NCBI GenBank assembly: GCA_028702545.1 | Contig: JAQVOQ010000012.1 | Location: 1-19,010, forward strand | From: Clostridia bacterium | GTDB taxonomy: Bacteria > Bacillota > Clostridia > Christensenellales > UBA1242 | Length of the DNA: 19,010 bases | Direction of reading: 5' to 3' | Shown here: positions 13,282 to 19,010 of the stretch, one piece after another | How the letters are laid out: every line of letters begins with the position of its first letter | Numbering within the stretch: position 1 is the stretch's first letter | Translations under genes and position numbers: made by a program | The notes under the pieces: model-generated | The model's input: the letters and a program-made list of their open reading frames with translations, nothing else | The model's database searches: none | What the model was told of the DNA's origin: nothing

Positions 13282-14395
13282 CAAAACTTTTTTAAAAGTA
13301 TTTTTAATTTTACTAGTTGTAAGTTTGGCGCTTACTTTAATGCTTTTAGCATTAAATAGAACAATTGCAGTACTCGCACAATCACCAGATTATTATACGG
13401 TTTATACCGAAAGTGACGAAGAGCTTTGCACAAGGGGCGAGGAAGTAGAAGTTGGCGATAGTTACATCAGCTATGACAATAAACGATACGAAATAATTGA
13501 GGTAGATAAAAACAGTAAAGTTTGTAAAGCTAAATATGTTGAAGATGTTACTATGCCGAGCCTTAAAATAAATACAAATTTAGTTAATACGCTAATAGAG
13601 ATAGAAAAAAGTGCAGGACTTTATATGACGCATAATGATGAGAGTTATATCCTATCAGATGGAACAGAAAGTATTTATGGCGAGGGCGGTATATATGATG
13701 TTGCAAAAGCATTTGCCGAGGCACTTAGACAAGAAGGGTTTAGAGTAGAGCTAGATGAGTCTTTGCATTTGCCTCACGATAATTTAGCATATAGTAGGTC
13801 GCGAACGACTGCTGATAGATTGATGAAAGATTATAACCCTGATGTGTTACTTGATGTGCATAGAGATGGAGCACCTCGCTCGGCATATGATACTGTTGTT
13901 GCCGGTGAGCCTATGAGTAAAGTAAGACTTGTTGTTGGGCAAAGAAATGATAATTTTGATGCAAATTATCAGTTTGCACTTGAAGTTAAAGCGCTAGGCG
14001 ATGAGTGGTATCCCGGACTTGTAAAAGATATTTATTTAGGTGCAGGCGGATATAACCAAGATCTTTCTAAACAAGCATTGCTTTTAGAATTTGGCAGTGA
14101 GCAAGTAGAAAAAGAACTTGTGCTAAAAAGCGTTGTTCCATTTGCCAATGTAATTAACGGAGTGTTGCAACGAAGAGCTATTCGTGGCGCTTATAATTAC
14201 GGCACGAGCGCAAACACATTTTTACAAATAGGAAATGACACCGTAAAAAACAGTGTCATTTTTAATTTAATGTTAGGACTAGGCACTTTTATATTATTAT
14301 TTTTTATTGTAGTTTTAATAAATAAAAAATTTAAAAACAAAACATTAATTTTTTTTAGTCAGGTAAAAAGCGGGCTTTTTATTAGCCGAAAATAA
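13274..14395 (+). CDS. spoIIP: Stage II sporulation protein P, engulfment amidase
   Basis: SpoIIP cleaves peptidoglycan stem peptides from glycan strands (amidase) and, with SpoIID, drives engulfment of the forespore. The 373 residues start with a membrane anchor (about 6-28). A small beta-rich region with two cysteines (about 40-92, C52 and C84) follows. The amidase domain (about 95-300) has GLYMTHNDESY with H120, IYDVAKAFAEALRQEGFRVE, AYSRSR, DVLLDVHRDG with H196, and LLEFGSE with E272; these match the zinc ligands and catalytic glutamate of the family. Unlike B. subtilis SpoIIP there is a second membrane helix at the C-terminus (about 328-350) followed by a basic tail. Two terminator-like hairpins lie inside the last 170 bases. 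RBS AGAGGAG is 10 bases upstream. SpoIID and SpoIIM are not in the window. Confidence 0.9.
   Translation: MNSKTFLKVFLILLVVSLALTLMLLALNRTIAVLAQSPDYYTVYTESDEELCTRGEEVEVGDSYISYDNKRYEIIEVDKNSKVCKAKYVEDVTMPSLKINTNLVNTLIEIEKSAGLYMTHNDESYILSDGTESIYGEGGIYDVAKAFAEALRQEGFRVELDESLHLPHDNLAYSRSRTTADRLMKDYNPDVLLDVHRDGAPRSAYDTVVAGEPMSKVRLVVGQRNDNFDANYQFALEVKALGDEWYPGLVKDIYLGAGGYNQDLSKQALLLEFGSEQVEKELVLKSVVPFANVINGVLQRRAIRGAYNYGTSANTFLQIGNDTVKNSVIFNLMLGLGTFILLFFIVVLINKKFKNKTLIFFSQVKSGLFISRK
14233..14264 (+). terminator. Terminator-like hairpin inside spoIIP before its C-terminal membrane helix
   Basis: AAATGACAC (14233-14241) pairs perfectly with GTGTCATTT (14253-14261); a further GT/AC pair forms inside after one mismatch. 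T residues follow (14259-14263). It falls in codons for IGNDTVKNSVIF, at the junction between the amidase domain and the last membrane segment. Whether it terminates in vivo is unknown. Confidence 0.4.
14365..14380 (+). terminator. Probable terminator overlapping the 3' end of spoIIP
   Basis: AAAAAG (14365-14370), loop CGGG and CTTTTT (14375-14380) make a compact hairpin ending in T, located 15 bases before the end of the coding region. No other terminator is visible before der, so this may end the spoIIP unit. Confidence 0.45.
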
Positions 14396-14440
14396 TTTTT
14401 TAATCAATAATTAAATGGCGTTTTATTGCTGTTTTTAAAG

Positions 14441-14469
14441 TTGCTAAAAAAAGTTTAATATGTTACAAT
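14441..14469 (+). promoter_or_regulatory. Sigma-A-like promoter for der-plsY
   Basis: TTGCTA (14441-14446, 4/6) and TACAAT (14464-14469, 5/6) are 17 bases apart. A start near 14476 leaves TAGGAG in the leader, correctly spaced before the der ATG. Confidence 0.65.
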
Positions 14470-14494
14470 TGGCTAGATAAATAGGAGAACCATA

Positions 14495-15826
14495 ATGAAA
14501 AAACCTTTAGTAGCAATAGTAGGTAGACCAAATGTGGGTAAAAGCACATTTTTTAATAAGATTGCAGGCAAAAAAATTAGTATAGTAAAAGATGAGCCGG
14601 GTGTAACTCGTGACCGTATTTATGCCGATGCTGAGTGGCTAGGCTATAATTTTAGTTTAGTGGATACAGGTGGAATAGATTTAAAAAATAAAGATAAAAC
14701 TGCTCAAAATATTTTAAACCAAGCGCAAATTGCCATAGAACTTGCCGATACAATTTTACTTTTTGTAGACGCAAAAGAGGGTTTAACAGCAGCAGACCAC
14801 GAAGTTGCAGTTTTTTTGCGTAAAAGCAAGAAACCTATTATTTTAGTAGTTAACAAACTAGATGATTTTAATTTAGCAAATATGTATGAGTTTTATCAAC
14901 TAAACTTAGGAGAGCCAAATCCAATCAGTGCTGAGCAAAGTAAAGGACTTGGCGAACTACTAGATAAAGTTATAGCAACTTTTGGCGATAAAGTTGAGCG
15001 TGACGTTAAAGATAATCGTATTAAAATTGCAATAGTGGGAAGGCCGAATGCTGGCAAGAGTTCTATCTTAAATAAACTAATAGGCGAAGAGCGTGTAGTT
15101 GTTGGCGATAAAGCTGGTACGACTAGAGATGCTATTGATACGCCGTTTAAATATTTTGGCAAAGAGTACATTTTAATAGATACAGCTGGTATGAGGCGTA
15201 AGAGTAAAATTGATGAAGATAGTATAGAACAATATAGCGTTTTAAGGTCGTTAGAGGCTATTAGGCGTGCCGATGTCGTTTTGTCTGTATTTGATGCAAC
15301 GGAAGAAATAGCGGAGCAAGATGTGCGTATTTTGGGTTATGTGCATGAACAAGGCAAACCTAGCGTTGTTGCCATTAACAAATGGGATTTAGTAGAAAAA
15401 GACAATAAAACGATGAACGAATATTTAGCAAACTTAAAACATTCATTATCCTTTATGTCTTATTTTCAACCCGTGTTTATTTCTGCTTTAACAGGGCAAA
15501 GATTTACTCAAATTATGCCTTTACTTATTAAGTCTTACGAGCATTCTTGTAGTAGAGTTAAAACTAGTTTAATAAACGAGATTATGGGAGATGCTATTAG
15601 CGTTAATCCACCACCTCTTAAAAGCAAACGAAACTTAAAAATTTTATTTACAACACAAGCCGTTACGAATCCTCCAACTTTTATTATTTTTGTAAATGAC
15701 GAAAAGTTAGTTCACTTCTCGTATGAGAGGTATTTAGAAAATGCTATAAGAAGGGCATTGCCACTTGAAGGCACGCCTATTAAAATATTTTTTAGAAGCA
15801 GAAAAGATGATAAAATAGGAGAATAA
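14495..15826 (+). CDS. der: Ribosome assembly GTPase Der (EngA)
   Basis: Der has two tandem GTPase domains and acts in 50S subunit maturation. Domain 1 shows GRPNVGKS (10-17), DEPGVTRD (33-40), DTGG (57-60) and NKLD (120-123). Domain 2 shows GRPNAGKS (182-189), AGTTRD (207-212), DTAGMRRK (229-236) and NKWD (295-298). The C-terminal KH-like domain (about 350-443) ends with FSYERYLENAIRRAL and GTPIKIFFRSRK. The 443-residue length is typical. It begins a two-gene unit with plsY: its TAA (15824-15826) is one base from the plsY ATG, and the plsY ribosome binding site AGGAG lies in the last codons of der. The order der, plsY, spoIVA is common in Clostridia. Confidence 0.98.
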   Translation: MKKPLVAIVGRPNVGKSTFFNKIAGKKISIVKDEPGVTRDRIYADAEWLGYNFSLVDTGGIDLKNKDKTAQNILNQAQIAIELADTILLFVDAKEGLTAADHEVAVFLRKSKKPIILVVNKLDDFNLANMYEFYQLNLGEPNPISAEQSKGLGELLDKVIATFGDKVERDVKDNRIKIAIVGRPNAGKSSILNKLIGEERVVVGDKAGTTRDAIDTPFKYFGKEYILIDTAGMRRKSKIDEDSIEQYSVLRSLEAIRRADVVLSVFDATEEIAEQDVRILGYVHEQGKPSVVAINKWDLVEKDNKTMNEYLANLKHSLSFMSYFQPVFISALTGQRFTQIMPLLIKSYEHSCSRVKTSLINEIMGDAISVNPPPLKSKRNLKILFTTQAVTNPPTFIIFVNDEKLVHFSYERYLENAIRRALPLEGTPIKIFFRSRKDDKIGE

Positions 15827-15827
15827 T

Positions 15828-16496
15828 ATGGAAGTTTTAAAGTATATTTTACTCATTATATTTTCTTATTTGGTAGGCAATATTAACTTTGCTTTAATTA
15901 TTTCTAAACATAATAAATCAGACATAACAAAAAAAGGCAGTGGCAACCCCGGTACCATAAATATGTTGCGTAGTTATGGCGGAAAGTTAGGTGGCTTAAC
16001 CCTTATTTTAGATATGATAAAGGGTGCAACGCCAGCTATTATAGGTTTTTTTGCATTTGGCGGTTATGCTAATTTGCAAATGGCAATTTTAGGACTATAT
16101 ATTGGTGGATTTAGTGTTATTGTAGGGCATATTTATCCTATTATGTTAAAGTTTAAAGGGGGCAAAGGTATTGCTTGTTCTTTAGGAGTCTTTTTGATTG
16201 CTAATCCACTTGCAACGCTAATATTTTTTATAGTAGCCGTTATATATTTATGGTTTTTTGAATATGGTAGTATATCTAGTTTTATTATGATAACTGCCCT
16301 TACAATTATTGAGGGCATAAAACTAGCACCTTATAATAATTTGCCTATAATGGCTATTTTATTTGGCATTTTTTTCCTTACTTGGTTTGCACATAGGCAA
16401 AATATTTTTAGACTACTTATAGGTAAAGAAAACAGGGTGAGTTTAAAATCTATGCTTAAAAAAAGAGCAAATTTAAAACAAAATAAACAAAATTAA
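15828..16496 (+). CDS. plsY: Acyl-phosphate:glycerol-3-phosphate acyltransferase PlsY
   Basis: PlsY makes lysophosphatidic acid in the membrane by moving the acyl group of acyl-phosphate to glycerol-3-phosphate, the first step of phospholipid synthesis. The 222 residues have several membrane segments and the three conserved cytosolic motifs: KGSGNPGTINMLRSYG (36-51, usually GSGNxGATN), LKFKGGKGIACSLG (107-120) and a C-terminal HRQNIFRLLIGKENRV that matches the family's HRxNxxRLxxGxE. The early YLVGNINFALI stretch is also typical (usually LxGSIPxxxI). A basic tail rich in Lys and Asn follows. The T-I in place of A-T in motif 1 is a mild variation. gpsA, often between plsY and spoIVA in Clostridia, is absent; a terminator ends the unit. 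Confidence 0.96.
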   Translation: MEVLKYILLIIFSYLVGNINFALIISKHNKSDITKKGSGNPGTINMLRSYGGKLGGLTLILDMIKGATPAIIGFFAFGGYANLQMAILGLYIGGFSVIVGHIYPIMLKFKGGKGIACSLGVFLIANPLATLIFFIVAVIYLWFFEYGSISSFIMITALTIIEGIKLAPYNNLPIMAILFGIFFLTWFAHRQNIFRLLIGKENRVSLKSMLKKRANLKQNKQN

Positions 16497-16517
16497 ACTG
16501 CCATAAGCGGTTTTTTT
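16495..16517 (+). terminator. Rho-independent terminator after plsY
   Basis: AAACTGC (16495-16501) pairs with GCGGTTT (16507-16513), one G-U, over a 5-base loop, followed by a T run to 16517. It overlaps the plsY stop codon. Confidence 0.8.
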
Positions 16518-16526
16518 ATTTTACTC

Positions 16527-16555
16527 TCATAAAACACCTTTTTGAATCATAAACT
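16527..16555 (+). promoter_or_regulatory. Sigma-E-like promoter for spoIVA
   Basis: CATAAACT (16548-16555) matches seven of eight positions of the sigma-E -10 (CATACAHT). TCATAAA (16527-16533) matches five of seven of the -35 (KMATATT), with a 14-base spacer as in known sigma-E promoters. spoIVA is under sigma-E in B. subtilis. The start would lie near 16562, leaving TTGGAGG in the leader. Confidence 0.6.
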
Positions 16556-16592
16556 TTTGATATACCAAACTTTTGAATAGTTGGAGGAATAT

Positions 16593-18068
16593 ATGAAGAG
16601 TTTTGACATTTATAATAGCATATCAACTCGCTCAGGCGGGGATATTTACTTAGGGGTTGTTGGTCCCGTTAGGACGGGCAAGTCAACTTTTATTGCTAAA
16701 TTTTTTGAAAAATTGATAATGCCAAACATAAAGGATAAATTTGTATTAGAGCGTGCAATAGATGAATTGCCACAAAGTGGTGACGGAAAAACTATTATGA
16801 CTACTGAGCCTAAATTTGTGCCCAACAATGCAGTAGCCTTAAGTTTAGAAAATGTGCAAATGAATGTAAGGCTGGTTGATTGCGTAGGATATTTGGTCAA
16901 AGGTGCAATAGGTCATATTGAAGGTGCAAAACCTAGGTTAGTTAAGACGCCTTGGAGTGAAGAAGAAATGCCATTTAGCGAGGCTGCTGAAATGGGCACA
17001 AAAAAGGTAATAGAAGAGCATTCTACAGTGGGTATTTTAATTACTACAGATGGTTCAATAGCAGGCATTGATAGACAAAATTATATTGAAGCAGAAGAGC
17101 GAGTAGTTGCTGATTTAAAAGCAACCGGTAAACCTTTTGTTATAGTTTTAAATAGTACAAATCCACAAGGTGAGAACACACAAATTTTAGCAAAATCGCT
17201 AGAACAAAAATATTCTGCATCAGTAATAGTTATGGATGTTGTTAATTTATCATTAGCCGATATCAACCAAATTTTAGAAAAATTACTTATGGATTTTCCT
17301 ATTGTGTCGTTTGAATTTAAAATGCCAAAATGGATGGAAGCTTTAAATTTTGATAGCACCTTTATTCAACAAATAATAACAGAAGTAAAAGAATTGATTA
17401 AAAATGCTAAAAAGATGGGAGATTTTAAACAAAAAACTGCTTTATTTGAAGATAATACAAATTTTGAAAATCTTGAAAATGCTGAAATTGATATGGGCGA
17501 GGGCAAAATTGTATTTACAATTAGCCCTAAACCTGAATTATTTTATGATGTTTTGAGTGAACAAACAGGAATACCGATTGAAAATGATTATCAATTAGTA
17601 TCTTACTTAAAAGAATTAACTCATGCAAAAGCAGAGTATGACAAAATAAAAATGGCACTTGATAGTGTTAGACAAACAGGCTATGGCATAGTAACACCTA
17701 CTATGGAACAGATGGAATTAGCAGAACCTGAAATGCTAAAACAAGGCAACAGATATGGAGTAAGGTTAAAAGCAAGTGCACCTAGTTTACACATTATGAG
17801 GGTAGATATAGAAACTGAAGTAAGCCCGATTATAGGAACAGAACAGCAATCCGCAGAACTCGTACATTCGCTATTATCTGAGTTTGAGCAAAATCCTAGA
17901 ACTTTGTGGGAAACCAAAATATTTGGTAAGAGTTTGCATCAACTAGTTAATGAGGGATTAAACCATAAAATTTATTCTATGCCAGCTGAAGCTCAAGACA
18001 AAATGAGAAAAACGCTTGCAAGAATTGTAAATGAAGGTAAGGGCGGAATTATTTGTATATTGTTATAA
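16593..18068 (+). CDS. spoIVA: Spore coat morphogenetic ATPase SpoIVA
   Basis: SpoIVA hydrolyses ATP to polymerise on the outer forespore membrane, forming the platform for the spore coat. I start at the ATG at 16593 (491 residues, as in B. subtilis 492). The TTG at 16581 would place the ribosome binding site GGAGG inside the coding region and add four residues. Key features: GGDIYLGVVGPVRTGKSTF with Walker A lysine K30, the DELPQSGDGKTIMTTEPKF segment with T70-T71, and RLVDCVGY with the Walker B aspartate D96. A middle domain follows, and the C-terminal part holds TGYGIVTP, QGNRYGVRLKASAPSLHIM and PIIGTEQQSAELV. It ends with NEGKGGIICILL, like the conserved membrane-proximal tail of the family. 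It is a single-gene unit between a sigma-E-like promoter and a strong terminator. Confidence 0.98.
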   Translation: MKSFDIYNSISTRSGGDIYLGVVGPVRTGKSTFIAKFFEKLIMPNIKDKFVLERAIDELPQSGDGKTIMTTEPKFVPNNAVALSLENVQMNVRLVDCVGYLVKGAIGHIEGAKPRLVKTPWSEEEMPFSEAAEMGTKKVIEEHSTVGILITTDGSIAGIDRQNYIEAEERVVADLKATGKPFVIVLNSTNPQGENTQILAKSLEQKYSASVIVMDVVNLSLADINQILEKLLMDFPIVSFEFKMPKWMEALNFDSTFIQQIITEVKELIKNAKKMGDFKQKTALFEDNTNFENLENAEIDMGEGKIVFTISPKPELFYDVLSEQTGIPIENDYQLVSYLKELTHAKAEYDKIKMALDSVRQTGYGIVTPTMEQMELAEPEMLKQGNRYGVRLKASAPSLHIMRVDIETEVSPIIGTEQQSAELVHSLLSEFEQNPRTLWETKIFGKSLHQLVNEGLNHKIYSMPAEAQDKMRKTLARIVNEGKGGIICILL

Positions 18069-18085
18069 ACTTTTTAGTAAAAAAT

Positions 18086-18115
18086 AAAAATAGGGTTACC
18101 GCCCTATTTTTTTTT
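18086..18115 (+). terminator. Rho-independent terminator after spoIVA
   Basis: AAAAATAGGG (18086-18095) and CCCTATTTTT (18102-18111) form a perfect 10-bp stem over a 6-base loop, with nine T from 18107 to 18115. Confidence 0.92.
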
Positions 18116-18120
18116 GTTGC

Positions 18121-18150
18121 TTGACAAAATAATAAAAAAAATGTTAATAT
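18121..18150 (+). promoter_or_regulatory. Promoter for the 207-residue protein gene
   Basis: TTGACA (18121-18126) is a full -35 match. TAATAT (18145-18150) at 18-base spacing is the best -10 (4/6). It lies just after the spoIVA terminator. Confidence 0.6.
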
Positions 18151-18178
18151 TATTATATTAAATAAGGGAAAGTAAATT

Positions 18179-18802
18179 ATGGATTTTCAAGATTATAATA
18201 AAACGTTTAAAGAAATGTATAAAGATTATTTTAAATTAAATGATCTTATTTCACAATTAAGAATTATTAAGGTTGAAACTTTTTTAGGCAATAATACAAA
18301 AAAAAAAGAATCTAATAATTTAGTAAAAGAATATCAAGTTTTGCAACTAAAAACATTGGCTAGGATTAGTAAGTTAAAAGAATATTTTGTGGAAAACAAC
18401 AAAGAGTTTAACTATATGAATTTTAGAGTAAGTTTAAGCTTTTTTAATGGTTATTCAATTATGGAAAATAATCCGATTATGACTTTAAATGACTATAAAA
18501 AAGTAGATTCAAATTTTTTAAATCAATATAAAGGTGAACTTGTTAAAATGTTAATGTTAAAAGAAGAACAATATAAAATATTAGATAATTTGTTAGTAGC
18601 TGACAAAAAACAATATTTTAAAATGTTTAATGAGGATATTGAAAATTCAAAGAATACGGATTCAAAAGCGAAAACTATAATTGCTAGATATAATAAAATA
18701 TATATTCAAAGTCAAAATATTTTGTTAAAAGTTAATTCTGCTAAAAGTGAAATTGGAGTAATAGATAAAGTTTTAGAAGAAAGCAATATAAAAACATTAT
18801 AA
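18179..18802 (+). CDS. Lysine- and asparagine-rich, largely helical protein of unknown function
   Basis: I do not recognise this protein. The 207 residues have no signal peptide, membrane helix or cysteine, and are rich in Lys, Asn, Leu, Ile and Tyr with few Gly, Ala or Pro. Several stretches look like amphipathic or coiled-coil helices (about 8-35, 45-72, 115-150 and 160-200). The gene appears more AT-rich than its neighbours. The ribosome binding site AAGGGAAAG is weaker than most here. It has its own TTGACA promoter and a terminator, so it is an independent, probably vegetative, unit set between spoIVA and a phosphoesterase gene. Complete promoter, RBS, frame and terminator support a real gene. 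A lineage-specific or recently acquired protein is possible. Confidence 0.72.
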   Translation: MDFQDYNKTFKEMYKDYFKLNDLISQLRIIKVETFLGNNTKKKESNNLVKEYQVLQLKTLARISKLKEYFVENNKEFNYMNFRVSLSFFNGYSIMENNPIMTLNDYKKVDSNFLNQYKGELVKMLMLKEEQYKILDNLLVADKKQYFKMFNEDIENSKNTDSKAKTIIARYNKIYIQSQNILLKVNSAKSEIGVIDKVLEESNIKTL

Positions 18803-18806
18803 ATGT

Positions 18807-18836
18807 AAAAGCGGGGCAGTTGCTCCGTTTTTTTTA
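18807..18836 (+). terminator. Rho-independent terminator after the 207-residue protein gene
   Basis: AAAAGCGGGGC (18807-18817) pairs with GCTCCGTTTTT (18822-18832), 11 pairs with two G-U, over an AGTT loop, followed by more T. Confidence 0.88.
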
Positions 18837-18934
18837 TTTTAAACAATTATTTACTTGATTTCATATTATGCTTAGTAATAAAATTTAAAAAGAATAAATA
18901 ATAGGAGAATACATAAACCTGACTTAATTATTGT

Positions 18935-18963
18935 TTGTTTTTATGCTAAAGGTATGGTAAAAT
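18935..18963 (+). promoter_or_regulatory. Candidate promoter for the phosphoesterase gene
   Basis: TTGTTT (18935-18940) and TAAAAT (18958-18963, 5/6) are 17 bases apart. The start would be near 18970, almost at the ATG at 18972, so either the mRNA is nearly leaderless or a promoter further upstream is used. Confidence 0.4.
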
Positions 18964-18971
18964 TTGCGAGT

Positions 18972-19010
18972 ATGAAAATTTTAGTTTTAAGTGATGTTCA
19001 TAGTAACAAG
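18972..19010 (+). CDS. Calcineurin-like metallophosphoesterase, YfcE/MJ0936 type (partial)
   Basis: Only the first 13 codons are in the window: MKILVLSDVHSNK. The beta strand followed by SDVHSN (D-x-H) is the first metal-binding motif of calcineurin-like phosphoesterases, and the very early position is typical of the small YfcE-type phosphodiesterases. No strong ribosome binding site precedes the ATG; only GCGAG is near. The 169 bases between the previous gene and this start hold a terminator (18807-18836), the promoter candidate and an isolated AGGAGAA at 18903-18909 not followed by a usable ORF. Confidence 0.75.
   Translation, partial: MKILVLSDVHSNK

Overview
The window is a low-GC chromosomal segment of an endospore-forming Firmicute, most likely a member of class Clostridia, possibly an uncultivated gut lineage. 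The evidence is the AT-rich sequence, strong purine-rich ribosome binding sites, and the sporulation genes spoIIGA, sigE, sigG, spoIIP and spoIVA beside a division and cell wall (dcw) cluster. Every gene is on the + strand. No insertion sequence, phage gene, CRISPR array, tRNA or rRNA was seen.

Layout. (1) 1-5742: the end of an unidentified gene, then mraY, murD, ftsW/spoVE, murA and divIB, closed by a terminator near 5803-5845. This block makes lipid I (MraY), the UDP-MurNAc peptide precursors (MurA, MurD), a SEDS glycan polymerase and a divisome POTRA protein. murG and murB, which sit between spoVE and divIB in Bacillus subtilis, are absent here. (2) 5864-8405: ftsA and ftsZ behind a perfect-consensus sigma-A promoter. 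(3) 8406-8669: a 264-base gap with a long rod-shaped RNA candidate (6S-like), a second terminator and the spoIIGA promoter. (4) 8670-11110: spoIIGA, sigE and sigG. SpoIIGA is the membrane protease that matures pro-sigma-E for the mother cell, and sigma-G is the late forespore factor. (5) 11251-12504: ylmC/ymxH-like PRC-barrel gene, nrdR and a stand-alone FeoA-domain gene, each its own short unit. (6) 12607-14395: a membrane protein of unknown function overlapping spoIIP, the engulfment amidase. (7) 14495-16496: der (ribosome assembly GTPase) and plsY (acyl-phosphate glycerol-3-phosphate acyltransferase). (8) 16593-18068: spoIVA, the spore-coat basement ATPase, behind a sigma-E-like promoter. 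(9) 18179-19010: a lysine-rich protein of unknown function and the first 13 codons of a calcineurin-like phosphoesterase.

The genes mostly form the conserved link between wall synthesis, Z-ring division and sporulation commitment. The least ordinary signals are RNA structures: a 20-bp helix that encloses the murA Shine-Dalgarno and start codon, the rod-shaped RNA after ftsZ, a hairpin that would hide the spoIIGA ribosome binding site only in read-through transcripts, and terminator-like hairpins inside the 3' part of spoIIP just before an added C-terminal membrane helix. Functions for these structures are inferred from sequence alone.
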